DNA from: Desulforamulus profundi
GTDB taxonomy: Bacteria; Bacillota_B; Desulfotomaculia; Desulfotomaculales; Desulfotomaculaceae
Reading direction: 5' to 3'
Length of the DNA stretch: 64,000 bases
Assembly (NCBI RefSeq): GCF_002607855.1
Contig: NZ_AWQQ01000027.1
Coordinates: forward strand, 1 to 64,000
Under the pieces are notes generated by a model. That model made no database searches. It saw only the letters and a list, made by a program, of their open reading frames with translations, and had not been told where the DNA came from. The translations under genes and the position numbers were made by a program. Shown piece after piece: positions 9,070 to 19,823 of this stretch. The first letter of the stretch is position 1, and each line of letters begins with the position of its first letter.

Positions 9070-9933
9070 TTACTTCACAGGGACGAAGTGAGCTTCTTTA
9101 ACAATCTTCTGGCCTTCTTCGCCCATTACGAAGTCGATGTAAGCCTTGGTAACTTCATTCATTTCACCTTTGGTCAGGTACAGGAAGGGACGGGAGATTT
9201 TAAAGGAACCGCTCTTCACGTTGTCGATGGTAGCTTCAGCACCGTCAACTTTTACAGCTTTTACTTCTTCGCTCAGAGCACCGATGGATACATAACCAAC
9301 AGCATTTTCGTCACCGGCAACGGTGGTACGCACAGCACCGGTGGAAGGCTGGGTCAGAGCTTTGTCGGTGAACTTGGTATCTTTACCTAATACCAGTTCT
9401 TCAAAAGCACCACGGGTGCCGGAACCTTCTTCACGGTTTACAACGCCAATGGCAGCATCTTTACCGCCTACTTCTTTCCAGTTGGTAATCTTGCCTGAGA
9501 AGATACCCTTTACTTGCTCCATGGTTAATTCAGCAACCTGGTTCTTGGAGTTAACGACAACAGCGATACCGTCAAGGGCTATCTTGGTTTCAGTGAGACC
9601 CAGACCTTTTTCTTCTTCTTTCAGATCGCGGGAAGTAGCGCCGATTTGAGCAGCACCTTCGTTAGCAGCCTTTACGCCGGCGGAAGAACCTCCACCTTGT
9701 ACGTTAACAGTTACGCCGGGGTTCTTTGTCATGAAAGCTTTGGCTAATTCTTCAGACAGGGGCTGTACCGAAGTAGAACCGGCAACGGTAATGGAACCGG
9801 ACAGGCCCTGAGTTTTTTGTTCGCCATCAGTCTTGGGGGCCTCTTCTTTCTTGGCGCCACAACCGGCAAAGGCAACAGCGGCGGCCAGGATAAGGGCAAA
9901 TACCAGCATTAATTTTTTGGTGTTCTTAAACAT
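9070..9933 (-). CDS. pstS: Phosphate-binding lipoprotein PstS
   Basis: A 287-residue substrate-binding protein. The lipoprotein signal is KLMLVFALILAAAVAFAGCG, with Cys at the end as the lipid anchor. The phosphate-binding family pattern follows: GSITVAGSTSVQPLSEELAK, VQGGGSSAGVKAANEG, ATSRDLKEEEKG and GVVNREEGSGTRGAFEEL. It captures phosphate outside the membrane for PstCA. AAGGAGGAAT lies just before the ATG. It is the first gene of the operon. A Pho-box-like repeat lies about 150 bases upstream. Confidence 0.95.
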   Translation of the reverse strand: MFKNTKKLMLVFALILAAAVAFAGCGAKKEEAPKTDGEQKTQGLSGSITVAGSTSVQPLSEELAKAFMTKNPGVTVNVQGGGSSAGVKAANEGAAQIGATSRDLKEEEKGLGLTETKIALDGIAVVVNSKNQVAELTMEQVKGIFSGKITNWKEVGGKDAAIGVVNREEGSGTRGAFEELVLGKDTKFTDKALTQPSTGAVRTTVAGDENAVGYVSIGALSEEVKAVKVDGAEATIDNVKSGSFKISRPFLYLTKGEMNEVTKAYIDFVMGEEGQKIVKEAHFVPVK

Positions 9934-10078
9934 GATATTCCTCCTTATTTTATATCTTTTTAAAGTAAGCTTTTATAAATATAGGAACCCTTTAAAATTT
10001 ACTGAGTCCCGCTTTTCTCCTCTTGTCCCCACCTCCCTATTGTATTTTATCTGTCTTTTGTTAATAAACAAGTTGTTT

Positions 10079-10108
10079 CCAGTAAACAATCCGTTAAACA
10101 GATGTTAA
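10079..10108 (-). promoter_or_regulatory. Pho-box-like direct repeats upstream of pstS
   Basis: On the minus strand three TTAAC/TTTAC cores occur exactly 11 bases apart (plus-strand starts 10082, 10093 and 10104), as in PhoP/PhoB binding sites. They overlap the 3' end of the chemoreceptor gene. A TTGTTT...TAAAAT promoter-like pair follows toward pstS. Confidence 0.6.
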
Positions 10109-11838
10109 GTTTCTATTAAGGTGGGCTTGCGCCAGGCAACCCGGCTTTTGCAACCATCTTCATCGTTCGTCCCATCTGCCTGACCGGCTGAAAGGCTGCT
10201 TTCCTCTGCCTGGGGAAGCTGCCACAACAAGTCCTGTTCAGGACCTTCATCCAGGGTAAAGCTCTCCAACCTTCTCCGTAATGATTCTGACAATTGATCC
10301 AGTGTTTTGGCGGTGTTGCTAATTTGACGCGCTGTGGCCGTTTCATCATCTGTGCCGGCATCATTGATGTCACCGGCCAGTTCTCTGATCAGTTCCTCTA
10401 CGGTGGAAGTTCCCCGGCTGATTTGTTCGGCGCCATTGTGTATACGGGTAATTTGTTGTCCTGTTAAATCAATGGTCTCATAAATACGACGCAATGCTTC
10501 CTCGGCACTCAAGGTGGCCGTTAAACCTTCTTCGGCGATCTTCTTGCTTAGATCAACCTTGTCTAAAACCTCGGAACTTTCCCGGGCAATGGCTGCAATA
10601 ATTTGCTCCACATCTTTGGTGGTGGCTGCCGTTTCCTCTGCCAGGCGCCTGACTTCCGTTGCAACCACGGCAAACCCCCTGCCGTGTTCACCGGCTCTGG
10701 CCGCCTCAATGGACGCGTTTAAAGCCAGCAGGTGAGTATCCTTGGAAATTTTACGGATTAAATCCAGCAGTTGGCTGATCTCTTGAATACGTTGGCCTAA
10801 ATTGCCAATGGCCATGACCTCTTCTGAAATCACCCGGTGGTTCTGGTTGATAACCTGGACAAGCTTTTTCACCGCCTCGGTCCCTTCCTCCGCAGAGTCC
10901 ATCATGTCCCGGCTGGAAACCTGCGTCTCCTTCACAACTTCCGTGATTTGCTGAACAGAAGAAGACATCACCCGGACAGCCTGATCGGTCTTTTCTACGG
11001 CATGAAGCTGCTGCTGGGCAACATTAGTCATTCCCCGGCTGCTCTCCAGCAATACAGAGGAGGTTTGATTTAATTCCGATAGTAAAGAGGAAAAATCAGA
11101 AAGCATGGCGTTAAAGGAGGTTCCCAATTGGTTAAACTCCGGACCTGTGCCGGTTTCCTTCACTCTCACCGTTAAATCCCCGCTGCGGGCTTGTTCCATG
11201 GTTGCCATCATTTGGTTCAACGGTTGAATAAATTTACGCGTACCAAAAACACAAACCGCGGTTGCAAAGATAAAGGCGGCCAAACCTACCAAAAAGGCGG
11301 TGGTTTGCATCCTTTTTACCAGGGTCAGATAATCCTCTTCAGCCACCCCGGCTACAAAAAACCATGGTCGCCCGGCAATTGGCTCCAGGACAACGGTGCA
11401 CCGGGTACCCCCCAGACCGGCAGAGTAGGTGCCCCCTCCGGAATTTTTCTTAATCAATGAGACCAGTTCCGCATTACTGGGCTTAATGGGTTGTCCCTGT
11501 TTCGCAGGAACAACTACCTTCCCTTCTGTATCTACAACATCTACATACGCTCGATAGTTGAGAACCTTATAAGAGTTTCGCTGTTTAGTCAGATAGTAGT
11601 CCGTCTTGTTGGCTATCTCCCTTTTATCCATACTGTGCAGCATAATAGAAATTTTATCGGCATTATCCGCTGCGGTAATTTTTATTCTGTTGACCATCAA
11701 CTCACTGACCGTTGATTTCGCTTCCTCAAAGATGGTGACTCCCATGCCGATATTGATTAGAATGATAATCATAGCAAAGGTTAAGACCAACTTCGACTGT
11801 AACGTCCAGTTTTTTACAGATTTCATCATCTTTAACAA
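10105..11838 (-). CDS. Methyl-accepting chemotaxis protein
   Basis: A transmembrane chemoreceptor of 577 residues. A first membrane helix (LVLTFAMIIILINIGMGVTI) is followed by an extracytoplasmic Cache-like sensor (about 40-180), a second helix (AFLVGLAAFIFATAVCVFG), HAMP and a signalling domain. The conserved hairpin tip reads LLALNASIEAARAGEHGRGF. It passes ligand signals to CheA through CheW, and a cheW gene lies at 51466. The start is uncertain. A TTG at 11838 is nine bases after GGGGAGG and is preferred, with an ATG at 11829 possible. The 3' end carries the Pho-box-like repeats of the next operon. Confidence 0.88.
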   Translation of the reverse strand: MLKMMKSVKNWTLQSKLVLTFAMIIILINIGMGVTIFEEAKSTVSELMVNRIKITAADNADKISIMLHSMDKREIANKTDYYLTKQRNSYKVLNYRAYVDVVDTEGKVVVPAKQGQPIKPSNAELVSLIKKNSGGGTYSAGLGGTRCTVVLEPIAGRPWFFVAGVAEEDYLTLVKRMQTTAFLVGLAAFIFATAVCVFGTRKFIQPLNQMMATMEQARSGDLTVRVKETGTGPEFNQLGTSFNAMLSDFSSLLSELNQTSSVLLESSRGMTNVAQQQLHAVEKTDQAVRVMSSSVQQITEVVKETQVSSRDMMDSAEEGTEAVKKLVQVINQNHRVISEEVMAIGNLGQRIQEISQLLDLIRKISKDTHLLALNASIEAARAGEHGRGFAVVATEVRRLAEETAATTKDVEQIIAAIARESSEVLDKVDLSKKIAEEGLTATLSAEEALRRIYETIDLTGQQITRIHNGAEQISRGTSTVEELIRELAGDINDAGTDDETATARQISNTAKTLDQLSESLRRRLESFTLDEGPEQDLLWQLPQAEESSLSAGQADGTNDEDGCKSRVAWRKPTLIET

Positions 11839-12089
11839 AAGCTTTTTCCTCCCCGGTAACACCGTTATTTACTAATTAAAGCTTAATATGGTGGATTTAT
11901 GGGAATATAAAGGTAACGTTAAATTTCTCTAACAAGAAGTAAAACTATCGTTAGGACTAAAGGAACCAAAAAATGGGATAAATTTCCCACTGCAATTTCT
12001 ACCAAATATTGTTTAATTAAGGAGGATAATGAATTTTTTCCACGAATACGGATGATAGGTTTAATTAACTACGAATGGCAGGTCTGGTT

Positions 12090-13234
12090 ATGGATATTGA
12101 CATTAAAGCGTTGGACAACATCATTAAAGAGACCGTTTTAATGATAGAAAAGAGCAAGGAACAGATTTATCAAATTGCCGAGTCCGCCCGCTTGGAATGC
12201 CAGAGGGTGAAAGAAGATATTAGTGAGATAAAGGTTCAAGTGGCAATAATTATTGATCAAGTGAATCAACTGGAGCTGTCCGAACGGAAAGCCCGGATTC
12301 GGTTAATGGAAGTAAGCAAGGACTTTCGTCGTTTTTCCGAGGAGGATATTAAAGAAGCCTACGAGAATGCCCAGACTATTCAACTAAAATTGGTCATGCT
12401 CAGGGAAGAAGAAAAAACCCTGCGTTTTAAGCGTGACCACCTGGAACTTTCCTTAAAAAGAATGAAGGATACCGCAAATAAAGCTGAGAAACTGGTGTCT
12501 CAGGTGGGCGTGGCCATGCAGTTCCTCAGCCACGATTTGTCCGGGTTAAGCGAAAAGCTGGGGAACTTGCACGAAATGCAGCAGCTGGGGATCTCCATTA
12601 TCCGGGCCCAGGAGGAAGAACGAAAACGGGTGGCCCGGGAGATTCACGACGGTCCGGCCCAGTCCATGGCCAATATCGTCATGAGGGCAGAGTTTTGCTT
12701 AAAGCTTCTGGAGATGAACCCAAGCCTGGTCGGCGGGGAACTTGTTTCCCTGCAGCAATTGGTTCGTCAGAGCCTGCAGGATGTGCGTAAATTATCTTTG
12801 ACCTGCGTCCCATGGTACTGGATGACCTGGGATTAGTCCCCGCCGTCAAACGGTACCTGGAAGACTACAGAGCACAAAACGATATTTGTGTAGAATTTAT
12901 TTTTCTTGGTAAAGAACGGAGGTTTGACACTTCTCTGGAAGTGGCATCCTTTAGAATTATCCAGGAAGTTCTGACAAATATTAAAAAACATGCTAAAGCT
13001 CGACATGTTATCATAAAAATGGAGCTGATACCATCCCGCATTAACGTATATATAAAGGATAACGGTTGTGGTTTCAATTTGGAGACCACAAAACCCAGAA
13101 GTGACGGCAGCGGCTACGGACTGATGGGAATAAAGGAGAGAGTTCAACTTCTCAAGGGAGGTTTGGCAGTCTATTCAGCTCCCGGAAAAGGAACGGAGAT
13201 AAGCTTTTGGCTGCCACTGGACGACCAATCTTAA
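12090..13234 (+). CDS. DegS-like cytoplasmic sensor histidine kinase, one apparent frameshift
   Basis: About 381 residues with no membrane segment. A long coiled-coil sensor part (1-175) resembles DegS. A HisKA_3 phosphoacceptor follows (EERKRVAREIHDGPAQSM, with His as the likely site), then an ATPase domain (IIQEVLTNIKKHAKARHV, DNGCGF, GYGLMGIKERV). The frame breaks at the A run 12789-12791. One added A gives VRKIIFDLRPMVLDDLGLVP, the expected DegS-family text. The ATG at 12090 gives MDIDIKALDNI, matching DegS starts, and an ATG at 12075 is also possible. It is paired with the response regulator 16 bases downstream. Confidence 0.87.
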
Positions 13235-13250
13235 TCGGGGAGGCGCTGTT

Positions 13251-13907
13251 ATGAACCAGTCAATTCATTTATTAATTGCCGATGACCATGCCCTGATCAG
13301 GGAAGGCTTGCGAAAAATACTGTCCATAGAACCTCGAATTCATGTTGTAGGAGAAGTTGCCGATGGACAGCAAGCCGTGGAATTTTGCACTCATAATGTA
13401 GTGGATATTGTATTGATGGACATCAACATGCCTGTTATGAACGGCATTGAAGCCTGCCGGAGAATTAAAGAACTGAGGCCAAACATCGTTATTATTGCCC
13501 TTACCATTCATGACCAAGATGAGTATTTGTTTGAGTTAATAAAACATGGTATATCCGGCTACGTGTTGAAGGATGTGGACCCCAACCAGCTTATTCAGAC
13601 CATCCTCGGGGCCGCCCGGGGCGATTCCTTTATCCCTCCCGCCCTGACCGCCCGTGTACTGGCCGAGTTCAGCCGCCTTACCTCCGGAGACCATCACGAC
13701 AGGAAACACCAGTCACTGACCGACCGGGAGATTGAGGTTCTCAGGCAATTGGCCAGGGGCCAGAGCAACAAGGCAATTGCAAAAATCTTGTATATAAGTG
13801 AGAAAACTGTGAAAAACCACCTGACCAATATATTTAACAAGATCGGAGTAGAAGACCGAACCCAGGCCGCGCTGTACGCCATCAGAGAAAAACTTGTGGA
13901 CCTTTAA
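13251..13907 (+). CDS. DegU-like response regulator (NarL/LuxR family)
   Basis: 218 residues. The N-terminal receiver has acidic residues DDH near residue 10, the phosphorylation Asp in VLMDINMP and the conserved Lys in GYVLKDVD. The C-terminal LuxR-type helix-turn-helix reads LTDREIEVLRQLARGQSNKAIA ... KTVKNHLTNIFNKI. It is partner of the DegS-like kinase directly upstream. DegU-type regulators control motility, secretion and biofilm traits. The Tad pilus operon starting about 200 bases downstream is a plausible target, but no site was identified. Confidence 0.9.
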   Translation: MNQSIHLLIADDHALIREGLRKILSIEPRIHVVGEVADGQQAVEFCTHNVVDIVLMDINMPVMNGIEACRRIKELRPNIVIIALTIHDQDEYLFELIKHGISGYVLKDVDPNQLIQTILGAARGDSFIPPALTARVLAEFSRLTSGDHHDRKHQSLTDREIEVLRQLARGQSNKAIAKILYISEKTVKNHLTNIFNKIGVEDRTQAALYAIREKLVDL

Positions 13908-13937
13908 ACACCCTGAGCGTTGCTCCAGGGTGTTTTT
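13906..13937 (+). terminator. Terminator after degU-like gene
   Basis: AACACCCTG-agcgttgct-CCAGGGTGTT followed by TTTT. It separates the two-component genes from the Tad operon. Confidence 0.9.
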
Positions 13938-14114
13938 TGGGACTTTCAGCCCAATATGGCATGACTTTAAGGAACTTTGGAAGGTGACTACGGGTTACCA
14001 TAAAATGGGTCTATTGAATCATGTAAGATTCGGTAGAAACTGTTAATCTATAGACACAGAAGCAATACGGCAACTCCACTGGGAGAGAGGTGGTGGCTAA
14101 AACTGGATCGAATA

Positions 14115-14279
14115 ATGCACTTGTGGTCTGAGGAATGCGCCCAGGGAATGGCTGAGTATGGTCTGATTTTGGCACTTGTGGTTTTATTTATTCTAGCTTC
14201 TTTTCAGCTTATGGTAAGAGCAATTCCTTCGGGTATTGAGCCGGTAGCCAACAATCTATCATCAGACAATTCAAATTAA
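14115..14279 (+). CDS. Flp-type pilin (first copy)
   Basis: 54 residues with the type IVb prepilin signature CAQGMAEYGLILALVVLFILA. Cleavage is expected after the Gly, leaving a mature pilin with Glu at position 3-4 and a hydrophobic assembly helix. The start is uncertain because the GAGAGAGG ribosome site lies about 22 bases before this ATG. A GTG at 14093 fits that site better but is out of frame by one base, so a base error near 14097-14102 is possible. First gene of the Tad operon. Confidence 0.75.
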   Translation: MHLWSEECAQGMAEYGLILALVVLFILASFQLMVRAIPSGIEPVANNLSSDNSN

Positions 14280-14300
14280 ATTGAAAGGGGATTTAAAACA

Positions 14301-14477
14301 ATGAAAGAAATGATGATGAATCTTTTAAAAGGAGAAAGTGGTCAAGGTATGGCTGAATATGGTCTTATTCTCGCTTTAATAGCTGTAGTTTGTGTAGCGG
14401 CTCTGACTGCATTAGGTGGCGGTCTAAGAGACAAATTTACCGCCGTAAATGGCAGCCTCACGCCTGCTCAACAATAA
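14301..14477 (+). CDS. Flp-type pilin (second copy)
   Basis: 58 residues with GESGQGMAEYGLILALIAVV, the Flp prepilin cleavage and assembly motif, and a short polar tail. GAAAGGGG lies ten bases before the ATG. It is likely the major Flp pilin. The strong hairpin after it could raise its messenger level above that of the downstream assembly genes. The near-identical motif with the first copy points to a duplication. Confidence 0.88.
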   Translation: MKEMMMNLLKGESGQGMAEYGLILALIAVVCVAALTALGGGLRDKFTAVNGSLTPAQQ

Positions 14478-14504
14478 TATAACTAATATTGCACAATAAG
14501 TGCT

Positions 14505-14535
14505 GCGACCCTACTTAGTAACTAAGTAGGGTCGC
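14505..14535 (+). repeat. 31-bp perfect palindrome after the pilin genes
   Basis: GCGACCCTACTTAGT and its exact complement flank a single base. There is no T tract, so it is more likely a stabilising or processing hairpin, or a leaky terminator, than a full terminator. Confidence 0.75.
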
Positions 14536-14559
14536 CTGCTAATAAGGGGCTGATGGCAA

Positions 14560-15062
14560 ATGTTACCTGATCTGGTATTAGTCCTGGTGGTCGGTATTTC
14601 CCTTTACACCGACCTGCGATATAAAAAATATATAATATCGTACTGTTCCCGGCTTTTATGTTGGCTCTGTTATACAGTCTAACCAGCGGTGGTCTGACGG
14701 GGCTTCTTTTCAGCATCAAGGGGGCAACCCTTGGACTTGCACTTCTTTTAATTCCCTTTATGTTGGGAGGTATGGGAGCTGGTGACGTTAAAATGCTGGC
14801 TGTTATCGGTGCCTGGCAGGGTCCCCATTTTGTATGGCTCTGTTTTCTTTCTACTGCCATTGTGGGAGGAATTATTTCTTTGGTCCTTCTCTCAAAAAGC
14901 GGTCGCTTATGGCAAAGTTTAAAATACATTCTTTTTGCCTTTCTTCCCGGTACCCCAAAAGTAAATGCTTTTGGCACCCTTGCCACCGCCAAAGCCGGTG
15001 AGGCCTTTCCCTATGGTGTAGCCATAGCTGCTGGTACCCTGGCCACGTATTTTTTGAGGTGA
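14560..15062 (+). CDS. Prepilin peptidase TadV/CpaA, one apparent frameshift
   Basis: Membrane aspartyl protease of the A24 family, 167 residues. It cleaves Flp prepilins and TadE/G pseudopilins. The start MLPDLVLVLVVGISLYTDLRYKKIYN carries the first catalytic Asp (YTDLR). The second lies in GGMGAGDVKMLAVIG, the GxGD motif. As given, the frame breaks at the A6 run 14623-14628. One added A joins the two parts. Its TGA overlaps the region where TadE begins. Confidence 0.88.
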
Positions 15063-15067
15063 TGACA

Positions 15068-15481
15068 TTGAGTGCGTTCTTGAGAAAAATTAGGCAAAGT
15101 GAAAAGGGCCAAACCTTGGTGGAGTTGTCTCTTATTTTACCGATAGTAATCATTCTCCTCATGGGTACCATTGAATTTGGTCGGATTTTCTTTACTTATT
15201 TAACAGTTACCCACGCTTCCCGAGAGGCTGCCCGGGCTACGGTGATTTATACGGGCAAAGATGATGCCTTTATTAAACAGAAGGTACAGGAATCCGCTTC
15301 CTGGTTAAACGCCGCCGACCTGGTTGTGGAGGTGACCCCCTCCTCTCCCGCCAGTCGGACCACCGGTGTTTCGCTGACTGTTTCAGTAAAATACCCGGTG
15401 CAGTTATATACCCCTGTACTGAGTGATATTATGACAAACCCCTTTACAGTACATGCTCAAACGACCATGCGTATTGAATGA
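15068..15481 (+). CDS. TadE-like pseudopilin
   Basis: 137 residues. The N-terminal TadE-like segment SEKGQTLVELSLILPIVIILLMG has a prepilin-type Gly followed by Glu at position 5, then FGRIFFTYLTVTHASREAARA, typical of the family. TadE proteins are processed by TadV and help pilus assembly. The TTG at 15068 is nine bases after GAGG and is preferred. GTG 15059 and ATG 15062 are in frame but too close to the site. Confidence 0.85.
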   Translation: MSAFLRKIRQSEKGQTLVELSLILPIVIILLMGTIEFGRIFFTYLTVTHASREAARATVIYTGKDDAFIKQKVQESASWLNAADLVVEVTPSSPASRTTGVSLTVSVKYPVQLYTPVLSDIMTNPFTVHAQTTMRIE

Positions 15482-15492
15482 GGTGACCCGGT

Positions 15493-16434
15493 ATGAAAGT
15501 TTACAGAATTATAAAAAGGCTAATGAATGAGGAGCGGGGACTGGCGGTGGTTCTGGTTTCTCTCGCCATGACCGCTCTGATCGGCGCAGTTGCACTGGTA
15601 ACGGACTTTGGTCTAGTGGCCTTAAACAAAAACCGTCTGGCCAATGCTGCAGATGCGGCGGCATTAGCCGGAGTACAGGAATTACCCGAGTATCCTGCCA
15701 ATGCCGAATCTGTAGCCCGTAACTATGCACTTCAGAATGGACTAAACGATCAACAGGTGGTCATAAAACTGGTCCCGAATCTGCCAACCTCCCAGTTCGT
15801 GGGGGTACAGGTAACCGCCAGTAAGACCGTAGATTACATCATGGCTAAGGCCCTGGGTTTTACTTCTGTTGATTTACAGGCCAAAGCCACTGCCCGGGTG
15901 ATGCCGATCACTTCGGTCTACGGCGCGGCCCCCCTCTTTATTCCGGATACCCAGCCTTTAGTATTTGGCCAGCAATACACTTTAAGGTCAAAGGACTCCG
16001 ATTTCGGGCCGGGTAACTTCGGCGCTCTGGATTTTCCCGATAGTTCAGGTGCTAAAGATTTTCAATACTACCTGGCGAATGGTTATGATGGAATCATTAA
16101 GGTAAGTTACGAAATTGATACTTTAACCGGTGTTAAAAAACAAAAAACCATTGACGGAATTACAGCACGTATTTCTAAGTGTGAACACGGCTGCACTTAC
16201 GATAACTTTCAACCCGACTGCCCCAGAGTAATAAAATTACCGGTGGTTCACTACGATAAGCTGAATGGGCACAAACCTGTAACAGTGGTTGGTTTTGCGG
16301 CATTTTTAGTGGATGATGTGCGGGACTCCGGTTCCATTGACATCACCGGGCGTTTTGTAAAGACCCTCGCCGAAGGTGAAGGAAGCCTTGAACAGACAGA
16401 CTACGGATTACGAACTGCAAAACTGGTTGAATAA
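15493..16434 (+). CDS. TadG-like protein (Flp pilus assembly)
   Basis: 313 residues. One N-terminal membrane segment (GLAVVLVSLAMTALIGAVALVTDFG) is followed by a region LNKNRLANAADAAALAGVQEL, the hallmark of TadG/TadE-type proteins (putative Flp pilus-assembly). The rest is extracytoplasmic, with a cluster of four cysteines near residues 225-240 (CEHGCTYDNFQPDC). It starts 11 bases after tadE behind GAGGTGA. In other organisms TadG anchors or regulates the pilus machine. There is no von Willebrand domain that I can recognise. Confidence 0.82.
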   Translation: MKVYRIIKRLMNEERGLAVVLVSLAMTALIGAVALVTDFGLVALNKNRLANAADAAALAGVQELPEYPANAESVARNYALQNGLNDQQVVIKLVPNLPTSQFVGVQVTASKTVDYIMAKALGFTSVDLQAKATARVMPITSVYGAAPLFIPDTQPLVFGQQYTLRSKDSDFGPGNFGALDFPDSSGAKDFQYYLANGYDGIIKVSYEIDTLTGVKKQKTIDGITARISKCEHGCTYDNFQPDCPRVIKLPVVHYDKLNGHKPVTVVGFAAFLVDDVRDSGSIDITGRFVKTLAEGEGSLEQTDYGLRTAKLVE

Positions 16435-16448
16435 CAGGAGGAAATAAA

Positions 16449-17153
16449 ATGCGCAGTAAACTGATTCTCATTCTTGCCATTGTATTTGGACTGGCAGCTG
16501 CCTTTGGCGTTTATCAATACCTGGACAATTTGAAAAAATCCTACCGTTCTTCCGGTAACTTTAAGCAGGTGGTGGTTCCCAAGCAAATGATCGGACCCAG
16601 GACCATGGTTACCGAACAAATGGTTAAGGTTAAAGATATTCCGGTGGAACTGATCCAGCCCGGCACCGCTATGGAGCTCAATGAGGTGGTCGGTAAAATA
16701 TCCCGTAGCGAACTGTTTGCTGAAGAACCTATTTTACTAAGCCGCCTCCATAAAGACAATGACCTCAGCGGTGGCCTGGCCCTTACCATTCCCCATGGCC
16801 AGCGAGCCCTGACAGTTGCCGTGGATGATATCAGCGGGGTGGCCGGCTTGCTGCGGCCCGGGGACCATGTGGATGTGCTGGTTACCTTTGATCATGAGGC
16901 GGAAAAGGCCACCCTCACTTCTTTGATTATGCAAAATATCACCATACTGGCCGTTGGGCAATCGTTGGACGGCGCTCAAAAGGGTGACAAAAAGGTGAAT
17001 ACCCAAACCGTTACCCTGGCTGTCAAACCGGATCAGGCCCCTCCCCTTACCCTGGCTTCTGAAAACGGGACGATTCGACTTATGCTGCGCTCACCCAAGG
17101 ACGAAGGCACCGTAAGCCTGCCCTCCGCCCGTATGCAAAATCTGGTTCGTTAG
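16449..17153 (+). CDS. cpaB: Pilus assembly protein CpaB/RcpC
   Basis: 234 residues with an N-terminal membrane helix (LILILAIVFGLAAAFGVYQYL), a SAF domain (about 38-105: VVVPKQMIGPRTMVTEQMVKVKDIP) and an RcpC/CpaB domain (LTVAVDDISGVAGLLRPGDHVDVLVTF). CpaB works at the envelope side of the Tad machine. In a Gram-positive cell with no secretin its partner must differ. AGGAGGAAATAAA precedes the ATG. It is co-transcribed with tadG and cpaE. Confidence 0.9.
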   Translation: MRSKLILILAIVFGLAAAFGVYQYLDNLKKSYRSSGNFKQVVVPKQMIGPRTMVTEQMVKVKDIPVELIQPGTAMELNEVVGKISRSELFAEEPILLSRLHKDNDLSGGLALTIPHGQRALTVAVDDISGVAGLLRPGDHVDVLVTFDHEAEKATLTSLIMQNITILAVGQSLDGAQKGDKKVNTQTVTLAVKPDQAPPLTLASENGTIRLMLRSPKDEGTVSLPSARMQNLVR

Positions 17154-17170
17154 TTAAGGAGGTTGTCGCC

Positions 17171-18400
17171 ATGCCGGAAATCAATGTTTTGGTGGTGGAT
17201 GATATCGCCAATACCCGGGAAGATGTAAAACGCCTGCTCTATTTTGAAGACGATATCACCGTCATCGGCGAAGCCGCCGACGGTGAGGAAGCCATCGCCA
17301 TGGCCGCCAGCCTGAAGCCGGACATTATTCTCATGGATATCAACATGCCCAAAATGGACGGCATTCAGGCAACCGAAACCATTGCCAACAGTTCCCCGGA
17401 ATGTTCCATCATTATCGTCTCCATTCAAGGAGAGCAGGAATACCTGCGCCGGGCCATGGCTGCGGGCGCCAGGGAATACCTGGTAAAACCCTTCAGCAGC
17501 AACGAATTGGCCGACATCATCCGCCGGGTATACGAGGCCAACAAAAAACGGCTGGGTCTCATGGGACTGCAGAGCCAGGCCAGTCCCCGGATAAAAATTC
17601 AAAAGGGTAAAATCATCACCCTGTTTTGTTCCAAGGGAGGTGTGGGTAAAACCGTCCTGGCCTCCAACCTGGCCATTGCTCTGGCCCAGACCACCAAGAA
17701 AAAAGTGGTCCTGGTGGATTTGGACCTGCAGGGCGGCGATATCGGTGTTATGCTCAATATCACGGTGAAGGGCACAATTGCCGAATTGGCCCAGGAAAGC
17801 GATGCCCTGGACATCGGCCTGGTGGACAGCTACCTGCTGCCTCACCTGTCCGGGGCGAAAATTTTGCCGGCGCCCTTGAGCCCGGAACAGGCCGAGTTAA
17901 TTACTCTGCAGCGGGTTGAAGAACTGCTGCAGGTATTACAGCAAAACTTTGACTACGTTGTCATAGACACTTCTCCCCTGTATAACGACATCAACCTGGC
18001 CGCGCTGGATGCCGCCAATCAGATCTTGGTGCTGCTCAGTCAGGACTTACCCTGTGTGAAACACGTAAAAACCACGATGGATATCCTCAGCACCCTGGGC
18101 TATAACGAAAAAATAAAACTGGTGATTAACAGTGCCGGCCTGGAAGGCGGCATTAAAATTACCGACCTGGAAAAATCCTTCCACCAGGCTGCTTACGCAG
18201 TCATTCCCTACGAAGAAAAGGTTGTCCGCAGTTCCATTAACAAAGGCCTGCCGGCGGTCATGACCCAGTCCAGCAGCAAAATTGGCGAAGCCATCATGGA
18301 TCTGGCCTATAAAATTGCGGGCGTCAAACCGGAAAACATGGATAGCAAAGAGGCCGAGGAACCCAAGCGTTCCATTATTGGCCGGTTATTTAGCTTCTAG
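17171..18400 (+). CDS. CpaE/TadZ-like ATPase with receiver domain
   Basis: 409 residues. Residues 1-125 form a response-regulator receiver (VVDDIANTREDVKRLL, Asp in ILMDINMPKMDG, Lys in YLVKPFS) with its key residues intact. Residues 145-390 form a MinD/ParA-type ATPase with CSKGGVGKT, VLVDLDLQGGDI and YVVIDTSP. TadZ proteins place the Tad machine at a cell site. Many have a degenerate receiver, but here it looks able to accept phosphate. The DegS-like kinase upstream is a possible donor, but that is inference. Confidence 0.9.
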   Translation: MPEINVLVVDDIANTREDVKRLLYFEDDITVIGEAADGEEAIAMAASLKPDIILMDINMPKMDGIQATETIANSSPECSIIIVSIQGEQEYLRRAMAAGAREYLVKPFSSNELADIIRRVYEANKKRLGLMGLQSQASPRIKIQKGKIITLFCSKGGVGKTVLASNLAIALAQTTKKKVVLVDLDLQGGDIGVMLNITVKGTIAELAQESDALDIGLVDSYLLPHLSGAKILPAPLSPEQAELITLQRVEELLQVLQQNFDYVVIDTSPLYNDINLAALDAANQILVLLSQDLPCVKHVKTTMDILSTLGYNEKIKLVINSAGLEGGIKITDLEKSFHQAAYAVIPYEEKVVRSSINKGLPAVMTQSSSKIGEAIMDLAYKIAGVKPENMDSKEAEEPKRSIIGRLFSF

Positions 18401-18411
18401 GAGTGATCCAA

Positions 18412-19785
<1,374 letters not shown>

Positions 19786-19823
19786 ACCGGGTAAAACTGC
19801 TCAAACATAGGGAGGTGCTTTTG

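Noticed and set aside
13940..14114. Possible c-di-GMP riboswitch before the Tad operon
   Set aside because: The region has short GC-rich stems but lacks the GEMM conserved blocks (GCAAA, GGGACGCAAAGCC) and the class II pattern.
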